Shown here: positions 27,930 through 35,933 of the stretch, piece by piece | Layout of the letters: each line of letters starts with the position of its first letter | Numbering within the stretch: position 1 is the stretch's first letter | Assembly: GCF_018987265.1 (NCBI RefSeq) | Contig: NZ_CP076853.1 | Coordinates: 1,798,001 to 1,862,000 of the forward strand | DNA: 64,000 bases | DNA from: Rhizobium sp. WYJ-E13 | GTDB lineage: Bacteria; Pseudomonadota; Alphaproteobacteria; Rhizobiales; Rhizobiaceae | Direction of reading: 5' to 3' | Program-made: the position numbers and the translations under genes | Notes under the pieces: model-generated | What the model saw: only the letters and a program-made list of their open reading frames with translations | Database searches by the model: none | Told to the model about the DNA's origin: nothing

Positions 27930-28310
27930 TCAGTACTTCATGTTCCGCAGCTCGGGAAAATCGTAGTAACGCAGCCGCTCATCGCGGCAACGGTAGTCAT
28001 TCTTTGAGAGGCCCATGATCATGTTATGCTCTAGGGTCAGGTCGATATAGGACCAGTTCGGGTTGGCACGCTCCGCCGTCCGCGTGCAATAAGCGTAGAC
28101 CTGCTTTTCAGGATCGAGCAGCACCACGCTCGAAATCTCGGCCTTCACGAAATATCCCGGTTTGATGGTTCCGCGCAGGGCATCCACATACTCGCGTTTA
28201 ACCGAGCTGGACGGAGGACGCTGCGAATCCAGAACGGATTGTGGTGCTGGCGTCTGGCAGCCAGCCAGTGTCATCGCGGCGGCACAGAGAAGTAAAGGCG
28301 TCCTTATCAA
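27930..28310 (-). CDS. Small lipoprotein of unknown function
   Basis: About 126 residues. A short signal (RTPLLLCAAAMTLAGC) ends in a lipobox, LAGC, so the mature protein is lipid-anchored at the Cys near residue 17. The remainder has several Tyr and Arg residues and a C-terminal CRDERLRYYDFPELRNMKY. I chose a TTG start at 28310: a TGGAG ribosome site is seven bases upstream, and it gives a standard signal peptide. The frame is open to 28424 with an ATG there, but that would put extra hydrophobic residues ahead of the signal. No known domain is recognised. Confidence 0.65.
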   Translation of the reverse strand: MIRTPLLLCAAAMTLAGCQTPAPQSVLDSQRPPSSSVKREYVDALRGTIKPGYFVKAEISSVVLLDPEKQVYAYCTRTAERANPNWSYIDLTLEHNMIMGLSKNDYRCRDERLRYYDFPELRNMKY

Positions 28311-28457
28311 GTTCAATCTCCAAAAAAAGCAAAGTACAAGGCACACAATATTTCCTACAAATATTACGAGAATAATATCCGCGATACACTGAAATCCACA
28401 GCCGATGCCGCGAACCCGCGACACCGGCCTTATGCAAAGGTCAAGACTGCGCCCTAA

Positions 28458-29204
28458 TCACCAGGCCTGCTGCGTCGGCATCATAAACACCTCGGCAATA
28501 TCCATATGATCAGGCGACTGCACCGCAAACAGAACCGTCTCGGCGATATCCTCGCCCCTCAGGAATTCCATCTGCGTCTTCAGGTCTTCCATCTGCTGGC
28601 GCACCGCCGGATCGGAGATCTGGTCGTAGAGTTCGGTATCGACAGCGCCCGGCTGCACGCAGGTCACGCGGATATTGTGCTTCTTGCCGAGCTCCATGCG
28701 CATGCCGTCCGACAGCGCCGTGATCGCATGTTTCGTCGCGCAATAGACCGTAAGCCCCGCAAAGACCTTGCGGCCGGCAATCGATGATGTGTTGACGATA
28801 TGCCCGGATTTCTGGCCGATCATATGCGGCAGCACGGCGGCCGTGGTGTTCAGCACGCCCTTGATATTGACGTCCACCATCCGGTGCCATTCCTCCGTCT
28901 TCAGCGCCTCGATATCCGACAGCGGCATGAGACCGGCATTGTTGAAGAGGATATCGACACTGCCGAAGGCCTCGGCGAGCCTGGAAACGCCCGCCTCGAC
29001 GGAGGCGACTTCGACGACATCCATTTCCAGCGCGATCGCCTGCCCACCGGCCCGGCTGATCTGCGAAACAAGCTCTTCCAGCCGCCCAGTGCGACGCGCG
29101 GCAAGCCCGACCTTGGCGCCATTGGCCGCGAGCTTGAGTGCCGTGGCAGCGCCGATCCCGCTCGACGCACCGGTGATGAGAGCGGTTTTTCCTTGGATTG
29201 ACAT
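28458..29204 (-). CDS. SDR family NAD(P)-dependent oxidoreductase
   Basis: A 248-residue classical SDR. The cofactor motif TGASSGIG is near residue 12, NNAGLM follows, then NTSSIAGRKVFAGLTVYCATKHA, in which Ser, Tyr and Lys form the catalytic set, and VQPGAVDTEL. It resembles YdfG-type oxidoreductases. GGGA is six bases before the ATG at 29204, but directly abuts the ATG at 29210, so I use 29204. It lies downstream of the AraC gene at 29383 on the same strand with a palindromic repeat between them. It is similar to the SDR at 17021. Confidence 0.92.
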   Translation of the reverse strand: MSIQGKTALITGASSGIGAATALKLAANGAKVGLAARRTGRLEELVSQISRAGGQAIALEMDVVEVASVEAGVSRLAEAFGSVDILFNNAGLMPLSDIEALKTEEWHRMVDVNIKGVLNTTAAVLPHMIGQKSGHIVNTSSIAGRKVFAGLTVYCATKHAITALSDGMRMELGKKHNIRVTCVQPGAVDTELYDQISDPAVRQQMEDLKTQMEFLRGEDIAETVLFAVQSPDHMDIAEVFMMPTQQAW

Positions 29205-29324
29205 GGTCATTCCCTTTCATTGCCGTCCCTGAGACGGTTGGTTTCGACGGGAACAAACTAGAAAAATCACACGAGGCCTTCGCTCGGCCGCTTGCTGGAA
29301 CTGTCGCGGATTTGCTGTGAAAGA

Positions 29325-29375
29325 AAGCAATTCCTGCAAAACTGTGCAGCGATTTTGCGTCCGGAATTGCGCAAA
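29325..29375. repeat. GCAATTCC rhizobial palindromic repeat
   Basis: GCAATTCC (29327-29334) and GGAATTGC (29363-29370) frame an inner dyad (GCAAAACTGTGCAGCGATTTTGC). The layout and wording match the copy at 22244. It sits between the AraC gene and the SDR gene, right after the AraC stop codon. Confidence 0.8.
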
Positions 29376-29382
29376 AAAGAGC

Positions 29383-30282
29383 CTACCCGCGATAGTCGCG
29401 CGGGCTGACGCCCACCTGCCGGCGGAACACCTGCGCGAAATGGCTGGGGCTGGAATAGCCGAGATCGAGCGCGATCTGGATGATGCTGGCATCCGTCTCG
29501 CGCAGCAGCCGGCGCGCCTCAGCCATCCTCAGCTGGATGAAATAATCCGATGGCGAAGAACCGGTCGATTGCTTGAAGACGCGGGAAAAATGAAAGGGGC
29601 TGAGCTCGGCCTCGGCAGCGAGGCTTTCGAGATTGAAGGCCCGGTCGAGCCCCGCCTCCATCATCCGCACCACCTTCTGCAGCTTGAAGGCCGGCAGCGC
29701 CCCGCGCCGGGCGGGTGCTGCGCCATCCCGCCTGCCGTAATGCCGCACGAGATGGACGGCGAGCGCCTGCGCAATGCCCTGCACCGCCATTTCGCTGGGC
29801 TCGGCCGCCTCCGTCAACTCTTTCAGGATCATCCCCATCAACCCCGAAATCGCCTCGTCGCGCGCCCCCGAAACATCCGCCAGCCGAAACCGCTCCGCGC
29901 CCTCGGCGCCCAAAACCTCCGCTATCGCCCGCTGATAGATCGGCAGCCCGAGATAGAGATGCATGACGCAAAGCGCCTCGCCGGCGCTCGTCTCCCACCT
30001 CAGCTCATAGGGCGTCTCGCTCTGCGTCAGATAAAAGTCGCCGGCGGAGACCTCCACGGACATCCATTCGCCGCCGATGTCGCGCTCCTCGACGCGCGCC
30101 GAGCCGGAGACGATCCAGACCAGGAGCGGTTCGGCGACGGCTGGCACGAGGAGGTTGGTTTCCAGCGGCTGATGGGAGAGAAGGTGGACGGAGATGGTGC
30201 TCCATGCCGGGCCTTGGCTGCGGGCGAGAAGGCGGGCGTGGATGCGCTGGCTCAGGGCTTCGGGGGTGGATTTATTGGACAT
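29383..30282 (-). CDS. AraC family regulator
   Basis: A 299-residue regulator with an N-terminal AraC-binding/cupin-type domain (residues about 20-185, with LVWIVSGSARVEER and DFYLTQSETPYELRW) and two C-terminal HTHs: FNLESLAAEAELSPFHFSRV and IIQIALDLGYSSPSHFAQVF, ending GVSPRDYRG. The ATG at 30282 starts the plausible protein; the frame is open to 30342. The SDR gene lies downstream on the same strand; the AT-rich nuclease gene lies upstream, divergent. The SDR is the more likely target. Confidence 0.9.
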   Translation of the reverse strand: MSNKSTPEALSQRIHARLLARSQGPAWSTISVHLLSHQPLETNLLVPAVAEPLLVWIVSGSARVEERDIGGEWMSVEVSAGDFYLTQSETPYELRWETSAGEALCVMHLYLGLPIYQRAIAEVLGAEGAERFRLADVSGARDEAISGLMGMILKELTEAAEPSEMAVQGIAQALAVHLVRHYGRRDGAAPARRGALPAFKLQKVVRMMEAGLDRAFNLESLAAEAELSPFHFSRVFKQSTGSSPSDYFIQLRMAEARRLLRETDASIIQIALDLGYSSPSHFAQVFRRQVGVSPRDYRG

Positions 30283-30427
30283 TGGGTTAGGGACCCTGAC
30301 TGCTATCCGCCACCGGACAGTGCATTTAAATCTGCAATACACGAGGACAATGCGCCACTACTTTTACGAGCCATCAATCATCAGACTATATGATTGTTTT
30401 GCTTTGATATTCACAATGGTAGGCATC

Positions 30428-32458
30428 ATGTCTGATAACAGATCAATAATCCATGCCAGAGCAACTAGCAGAAATGGAGATGCCCTCAAGCATCCAACCG
30501 CCCGGGCGTATAGCGCCAAAGACTGGCAGCAAGCACTTAAAGAGATAAAAGATCCCACCGATAGAGATATAGCACTTGTGTCCTCTGCTATACGGTTTGG
30601 CACGGAAATTCGCTTATTGCGCGGTGGCACTGACCACATACTTCGGCAACTTAGTCAGAGAGATGCGGTAACGCTTGCTGTTGCCGTAGTTAATCGGGAG
30701 TACGCAAAGCTACAGAAAATATTGACTCGAAAGAGGGTAGAGGACGGGAGGCAAGATTATGTTGATATGCAATACGCGAGTCAGCGACCGATTCCGCTGG
30801 GCCTGCCAGGAAGTAGCCTGCCCGTCGACGACATCAATGATGCCCTTATAGATACCCTACCTGTATGGCTATACCAAGCGGCCCAAGTCCCTGAGAATTC
30901 AGCTTCCCGAAATGCTGATTTAGCGAACTTAGGCTCAACATCGCTAGCAGCATTTTCATTGGAGCGTACGCTAACAAAACTCTGGCAGCAAAGTCTGTGG
31001 CTAGACTGGCGGTTCGATGATTCAGATGACGGATTACATTTCGCACCATACGACAAAGCCGCGGAGATTTTGCGCCACGCATGGCTCTGGCGACAGCAAT
31101 CGTTGTCTAGTCAAAACAGCTTTAGCAATATTGCGATCGAGCAGATTGCGAAAAATGCGGGGCACAAATCGGAACGAAGCTCTAGCATTACTATCACTGG
31201 TCAAGAAGATCGCCCTGGTCAAAAACGACGTTTTGTTACGGGACGAACGTCAGAGAAATTGGCCTCCCATATACAGAGGCACATGTGGCAAGGTGGTGTT
31301 GAGAACTCCTACGTGGCCATGTTTCTGGATACGCCACTTCCGAAACTTGGTTTTTCCTGCAGCGACCTCCAGGACGTTTGGTGTGTGATTGTCGATGCTT
31401 GCGCTGTACTTGCAAATCGTTGTTCGGAAAAGCGCCCAGTAAATTCTTCCACGCTTCGCGAATGGGCACTGGTCTGCAGTCGCGCAGACCTAGCGCGCAG
31501 TCTTTCAACTTGCTGCAACCGGTCATTGGAGGATGTCGATCGAATACTGAATTTCCTGATTTACGACGGTACAGATTTTCGGAGGGGCGTCTGGTCGATG
31601 CCGCTGATTAAAATACCGGAACAAGACTACGTAATGATGTGCCGATCACCGCTTGAGATTGGCAACCCGATCCGAAGAGTTGAACAATGGCTAGAGCGCG
31701 GGGGATTAAGCGACCATCTTTCCGATTCAAAGCGAGGGAATACTTATGAGGCTTATGTTCGCGAACAATTATCTGGCAGCATCGACGAAAACGCTTTGCT
31801 CCAGGACGTCTTCTGCATTCGCGATCCCATAAAACCAGATGATAAAACAATCGGCGATATAGATGCGCTGTTTCGCATAGGTAATCTTATTTGCGTGATT
31901 GAAGTAAAATGCTTGCTAACGCCGGCGGAACCTATCGAGCAATATCGCTATCAGAACAAGTTAGAGGACGCGTCTAAACAAGCGATTAGAAAGGCAAAAT
32001 GGCTCTCCGAAAACATCCATAGATACATGGACGAGTTTGGCATTAAGGATGCAAGAGAACTTGAATACGCACCTCTTGTGTTGACCAACCAAGGTTTTGG
32101 ATTCTCGCGGAGGTTTCATAACTGCCTAGTTTGCGATTTCCATTTCCTAAACAGCTACCTCAGAGACAATGTGTTACGAACCGGAGGCATAACACACCCT
32201 AAGTCCGGAAGAATTGAATATATTGAGGAGACAATTTATCGAACAGAACATGAAGCGCGCGAAAAACTTCTTGAGCGAATAGCAACTGCGCCAACGCTCA
32301 GGCGATACGTTGATCGTGCAGAATTGTTTGAAACTTCTCTTCCTTGGTATGCCGAACCAGCCAATCTTATAAAGGTTACCGGAATAAGATTGGGACATGA
32401 CCGCGACAAGAGAGCTGCGGCGTTGGCCGAATTTCTTGCTTCATCTCGCGTTCCATAG
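30428..32458 (+). CDS. PD-(D/E)XK-like nuclease domain protein, candidate defence gene
   Basis: A 676-residue protein encoded in DNA that is visibly AT-richer than its surroundings and uses different codons, a sign of transfer. The C-terminal third has a PD-(D/E)XK-type arrangement: a helix with Glu (YEAYV, E441), GDID at 476-479, a strand, then E492-V493-K494 (LICVIEVKC) and a following helix ASKQAIRKAKWL. The first two thirds are helical and match nothing I know. The ATG at 30428 follows a TAGG; the frame also has an ATG at 30350. The stop codon lies at the edge of an IS3-family element. I infer DNA cleavage and perhaps phage defence; neither is shown. Confidence 0.7.
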   Translation: MSDNRSIIHARATSRNGDALKHPTARAYSAKDWQQALKEIKDPTDRDIALVSSAIRFGTEIRLLRGGTDHILRQLSQRDAVTLAVAVVNREYAKLQKILTRKRVEDGRQDYVDMQYASQRPIPLGLPGSSLPVDDINDALIDTLPVWLYQAAQVPENSASRNADLANLGSTSLAAFSLERTLTKLWQQSLWLDWRFDDSDDGLHFAPYDKAAEILRHAWLWRQQSLSSQNSFSNIAIEQIAKNAGHKSERSSSITITGQEDRPGQKRRFVTGRTSEKLASHIQRHMWQGGVENSYVAMFLDTPLPKLGFSCSDLQDVWCVIVDACAVLANRCSEKRPVNSSTLREWALVCSRADLARSLSTCCNRSLEDVDRILNFLIYDGTDFRRGVWSMPLIKIPEQDYVMMCRSPLEIGNPIRRVEQWLERGGLSDHLSDSKRGNTYEAYVREQLSGSIDENALLQDVFCIRDPIKPDDKTIGDIDALFRIGNLICVIEVKCLLTPAEPIEQYRYQNKLEDASKQAIRKAKWLSENIHRYMDEFGIKDARELEYAPLVLTNQGFGFSRRFHNCLVCDFHFLNSYLRDNVLRTGGITHPKSGRIEYIEETIYRTEHEAREKLLERIATAPTLRRYVDRAELFETSLPWYAEPANLIKVTGIRLGHDRDKRAAALAEFLASSRVP

Positions 32459-32528
32459 GTAATCCCCCCGCCAATTAACGGGCTTCAAAAGTAGAATTTT
32501 CTCGGGCTTTATGAACGAGGAGATTTTG

Positions 32529-32792
32529 ATGAAGACGAGCAGATTTAGCGAACCCCAAATCCTTGCCATCCTGCGCCAGGCAGAAGGCGGCGTTGCGGTG
32601 CCGGAGTTATGCCGGGAACATGGAATGAGCACCGCCTCCTTTTACAAGTGGCGTTCGAAGTATGGCGGTATGGACGCCTCTATGATCAGCCAGATGAAGG
32701 CTCTGGAGGATGAGAACCGTCGGCTGAAGAAGATGTATGCGGAGATGAGCATGCAGGCGGAACTGCTGAAGGAGGCTTTGGGAAAAAAATGA
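32529..32792 (+). CDS. IS3-family transposase OrfA
   Basis: An 87-residue HTH protein of the Tnp_1/IS911 OrfA type: [36 protein letters not shown], then a leucine-zipper-like helix [18 protein letters not shown] and LLKEALGKK. It binds the IS ends. The ATG at 32529 has GAGGAG upstream. Its end overlaps OrfB by the four bases ATGA after a run of seven As, so OrfAB fusion by frameshifting or coupled restart is possible. Confidence 0.93.
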   Translation: MKTSRFSEPQILAILRQAEGGVAVPELCREHGMSTASFYKWRSKYGGMDASMISQMKALEDENRRLKKMYAEMSMQAELLKEALGKK

Positions 32793-33616
32793 CACGGCCA
32801 TCTCAACGCCGAGAGATGGCCGGGAAAGCTGTGGCGTTGCGCGGGGTGAGCATTGCACTTGCCTGCCGCACCTTCGAGGTCAGCGAGACCTGCTATCGTT
32901 ACAGCGCCAAGCTGAACGACGAGAACGAGCAGATCGCCGATCTCCTGATCGGGCTGACGCGGGCAAAGAAGACCTGGGGCTTTGGCCTGTGCTTTCTATA
33001 CCTGCGGAATGTCCGAGGACATCGCTGGAACCACAAGCGCGTCTACCGCATCTACCGCGAGCTGGAGTTAAACCTCAGGATCAAGCCACGCAAGCGTTTG
33101 AGGCGGGACAAACCCGACGCTCTGACTGTGCCGGATGCGCCTAACCTGGTCTGGTCAATGGATTTCATGGCGGATCGTTTGGAGGATGGTCGGCAATTCC
33201 GACTGTTGAATGTCCTGGACGACTTCAACCGCGAGGGACTGGGCATCGAGGTGGACTTTTCGCTGCCTGCTGAACGCGTCATCCGCAGCCTGAACCAGAT
33301 CATCGAATGGCGAGGCAGACCATTCGCCATTCGTGTGGATAACGGACCTGAGTATGTCAGCGGCAAACTGATGGAATGGGCCGAAAAGCAAGGAATTGCC
33401 TTGAGCCACATTCAGCCCGGAAAGCCGCAACAGAATGCCTATGTCGAGCGCTACAACCGCACCGTCCGACATGAATGGCTTGATCAACACATCATCGAAA
33501 GCATTGAGGAGGCGCAGGAATTCGCCACGCAGTGGCTATGGACCTACAACAACGAACGGCCCAATATGGGCATCGGCGGCATCACACCCGCCCAGAAACT
33601 GAAAATGGCCGCGTGA
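32789..33616 (+). CDS. IS3-family transposase OrfB (DDE integrase)
   Basis: A 275-residue transposase with the rve core. The catalytic triad is visible: first Asp in [10 protein letters not shown], second in IRVDNGPEY, and Glu in [12 protein letters not shown], with typical DDE spacing. An HTH_21-type region ([19 protein letters not shown]) precedes it and the end reads [16 protein letters not shown]. It cuts and joins the IS ends. Full length, no frameshift. Confidence 0.95.
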   Translation: MTRPSQRREMAGKAVALRGVSIALACRTFEVSETCYRYSAKLNDENEQIADLLIGLTRAKKTWGFGLCFLYLRNVRGHRWNHKRVYRIYRELELNLRIKPRKRLRRDKPDALTVPDAPNLVWSMDFMADRLEDGRQFRLLNVLDDFNREGLGIEVDFSLPAERVIRSLNQIIEWRGRPFAIRVDNGPEYVSGKLMEWAEKQGIALSHIQPGKPQQNAYVERYNRTVRHEWLDQHIIESIEEAQEFATQWLWTYNNERPNMGIGGITPAQKLKMAA

Positions 33617-33740
33617 ATTCTACTGCGAAGCCCCGTTCAAAACGGGGGGATTACCCATAGCGCATGCGTGAGCGATTAATTGGGGAGACGCGAGCCAACA
33701 GACATCAACTTAGCGTGATATCGCGGTTGCTATCTCCCCC

Positions 33741-34778
33741 TCACTCGCCCACCACACCTCCAGCCTTCTTCCAGGCATCAATCCCACCCTCAATATGGCA
33801 CGCCGTCCCCACGCCGGCATCCTGCGCCGCCTGCACAGCCATCGCCGACCGCTCCCCGAACGCACAGTAAAACACCACCCTCTTCCCCGTCGCCACCGCC
33901 AGCTCATGTAGCATCCCGCCCTCTGACAGGTTCTCCTGCAGATCCGCATAGGGCGCATGCAGCGCGCCCGGGATCACCCCATGCCGTTCCCGCTCGTTCT
34001 TCTCCCTCAGGTCCACGATCACGACATCGGCCCGCCCGCGCAGATCAAGCGCATCCTTCGCGCTCACCGCCCAGCCCTTGCGCGCAATCTCCTCCTGATG
34101 CAGCCCGATATGGATGTTGGCGGGGACGGCGACGTCCATCATCTTGGGGTTGGGCAGGTGCAGGTTGTTCATCAGCTCCACATATTCGTCGATCGATTTC
34201 ACCTGCAGGCGCGGGTTGAAGCGTTTTTCCTCACCGATGGTGGAGACCGTGTCGCCCTTGTAGTCATGGGCGGGGAAGAGCAGCGTTTCCTCCGGCAGGC
34301 GGAGCAGCTTGTTGAAGATCGAGTCATATTGGGCGCGCGGATCGCCGTTCTGGAAGTCGGTGCGGCCGGTGCCGCGGATGAGCAGCGTGTCGCCGGTGAA
34401 GATGCGGTCGCCCATCAGGTAGGAATAGGAATCGTCCGTATGGCCGGGCGTATAGAGCACGTCGAGGCTGATGCCCTCGATGGTGACGCGGTCGCCTTCG
34501 GAAACCCGCATGGCCACGACATCCGCCTTGGTCTGCTCGCCCATCACGGTGATGCAATGCGTCTGGTCGCGCAGCGCGCCGAGGCCGGTAATGTGGTCGG
34601 CATGGAGGTGGGTATCGACGGCTTTCACCAGCTTCAGGTCCAGCTCGCGCACGAGCTGCATGTAGCGGTCCACCTTTTCCAGCACGGGATCGATGATCAG
34701 CGCCTCGCCGCCGCGCCTGGAGGCGATGAGATAGGTGTAGGTGCCGGAGACACTGTCGAAAAGCTGCCGGAAAATCAT
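33741..34778 (-). CDS. Persulfide dioxygenase-rhodanese fusion
   Basis: A 345-residue two-domain protein. The N-terminal metallo-beta-lactamase fold of the ETHE1/Blh type has THLHADH at 56-62, YTPGHTDDSYSYLMGDRIFT and LLFPAHDYKG, which supply the single-iron site. The C-terminal rhodanese domain has the active-site Cys305 in FYCAFGERS. The enzyme oxidises glutathione persulfide to sulfite while the rhodanese handles sulfane sulfur, a cytoplasmic sulfide detoxification step. AAAGGAG precedes the ATG. No ArsR-type BigR regulator is next to it. Confidence 0.93.
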   Translation of the reverse strand: MIFRQLFDSVSGTYTYLIASRRGGEALIIDPVLEKVDRYMQLVRELDLKLVKAVDTHLHADHITGLGALRDQTHCITVMGEQTKADVVAMRVSEGDRVTIEGISLDVLYTPGHTDDSYSYLMGDRIFTGDTLLIRGTGRTDFQNGDPRAQYDSIFNKLLRLPEETLLFPAHDYKGDTVSTIGEEKRFNPRLQVKSIDEYVELMNNLHLPNPKMMDVAVPANIHIGLHQEEIARKGWAVSAKDALDLRGRADVVIVDLREKNERERHGVIPGALHAPYADLQENLSEGGMLHELAVATGKRVVFYCAFGERSAMAVQAAQDAGVGTACHIEGGIDAWKKAGGVVGE

Positions 34779-35382
34779 CTGTCCACTCCTTTGCCTTCTG
34801 ACACTGGCGCTTTCTGGCCTGCGGCTGCGAACTGCATCGGGACGTCTACGCCGATAATATCTTTGCGCCGAAAAAAGCGGAAGAAGCGGGCGGCGGATCC
34901 GCCCTCACCCAATCTTGGTATCCCGGCCTTGCGGAGCCGGTACGATGTGCGAGGCGCAGATGGATGAACGCAGCTGTATTAACCCCAGGAGAATCCAGCA
35001 AAATCACCGTTTTTACTGTGCAGGAAATAATATAAGTGCCCGGCGGAAAGCACCGCCGGGCACTTATTAAGCACACACTGAAATAATTTCGCCGCGATTT
35101 AAAAAGTGAAATTACGGTTCTATTATTCCGGCCTACAATGCTCCACGCTGGATGCTGCAAACCCAGTGGAGAAGGGGTGCCCAAACGTCTGGATCGCGGG
35201 CTGCCCTTCTCCTTCCATATAGCAAGCGCCGATCTGTTGCTATTACGTGCGTAACATCGTGAACAGGCATTGAAAAAATCCCCTGGGCGGACGGGGCTGC
35301 ACGATGACGTGATCTCTCTTTTGTTGAAGAACGCGATCTGCGCCCTAGAACCTCCCCCGTGGGGACGCGTGAGGGAGTTTCG
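34779..35382. other. Intergenic region with one strong hairpin
   Basis: About 600 bases without a convincing gene. A long frame on the minus strand (34846-35541) has no family features and covers the hairpin, so I reject it. AT-rich stretches near 35085-35125 and the hairpin at 35032 are the only structures noted. Confidence 0.5.
35032..35067. terminator. Strong GC-rich hairpin, possible terminator
   Basis: A 15-bp perfect stem (ATAAGTGCCCGGCGG at 35032-35046, CCGCCGGGCACTTAT at 35053-35067) with a six-base loop. The T run after it is short on both strands (ATT or ATTAT), and no gene ends nearby, so it might end an unseen transcript or be a stray element. Confidence 0.4.
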
Positions 35383-35583
35383 ATGATCAGAGAAAAGATG
35401 TCGGCGAGCCAGACGCCGCTGCAGGAAGAGGACGTCGCGCTCTGCCAGAGCGTCTACGACCATATCTGCGAGGCAAGGCAAATCTCCACAGCCCGCGAAC
35501 GCGAGGAACTGGCCATCCAGATCCTGCATTTCTACCAGCATGGGGTGAAGGATCGGGGCAGTTTGGAGCGGTTGTTGCTGTAA
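35383..35583 (+). CDS. Small conserved-looking hypothetical protein
   Basis: A 66-residue soluble helical protein, acidic, with MSASQTPLQEEDVALCQSVY near the start, ICEARQISTAREREELA in the middle and ILHFYQHGVKDRGSLERLLL at the end. GGGAG lies five bases before the ATG. The good ribosome site and normal high-GC codon use make it likely real. I know of no function. Confidence 0.6.
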   Translation: MIREKMSASQTPLQEEDVALCQSVYDHICEARQISTAREREELAIQILHFYQHGVKDRGSLERLLL

Positions 35584-35620
35584 GGGCGGGTGGTTTCTTT
35601 TGAAAGAGCGACCTCCTCCC

Positions 35621-35804
35621 CTCCGTCATTCCTGTGCCCTCGTGCAAGCACAAGGGATGTCACAGGAATCCAGCCGGCTTGCGTCTGCAAGCCGAATTGA
35701 CTCTCTAACATTGGTGTTGGCCGGACTCTTTCGCCGCGTGGACACGCGGCTGCTGGATTCCTGTGACGATCCCCGGAACAAGCCCGAGGACAGGAATGAC
35801 GGAG
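35621..35804. repeat. Composite palindromic repeat, copy A
   Basis: Ends are CTCCGTCATTCCTGTG and CAGGAATGACGGAG, in inverted orientation. Inside are the modules CACAGGAATCCAGCCGGCTT, the small hairpin GGCTTGCGTCTGCAAGCC, and the right-hand hairpin GCCGCGTGGACACGCGGC followed by GCTGGATTCCTGTGAC. It shares modules with the copies at 40681, 46071, 48295 and 48893. It lies between the small gene at 35383 and the GH15 gene. Confidence 0.85.
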
Positions 35805-35933
35805 ATGGGGGTTGTCCTCACCATCCATCAAAACGTCACGATGCGTAGCAGGACTGGTCGACCGGAAACCCGTCGCAGTTGACCTCCACGCACAAGCCCT
35901 ACCTTAAGAGCCCGGCTACATGCGAAGGAGGCT

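Larger units (their letters stand above)
32458..33655 (+). mobile_element. IS3-family insertion sequence, complete
   Basis: The element is about 1.2 kb. Its ends are GGTAATCCCCCCG and the reverse complement CGGGGGGATTACC; similarity continues inward over about 40 bases (both contain CTTC and AGTAGAATT). The 4-bp direct repeat CATA flanks it (32454-32457 and 33656-33659); identity of the flanks extends to CCATAG, so the exact edge is uncertain by a base or two. It carries two overlapping transposase frames without visible damage, so it may still be active. Confidence 0.88.

Noticed and set aside
34846..35541. 231-residue minus-strand frame in the gap after the persulfide dioxygenase
   Set aside because: It runs through a 15-bp hairpin and overlaps the better-supported small gene at 35383; no recognisable domain.
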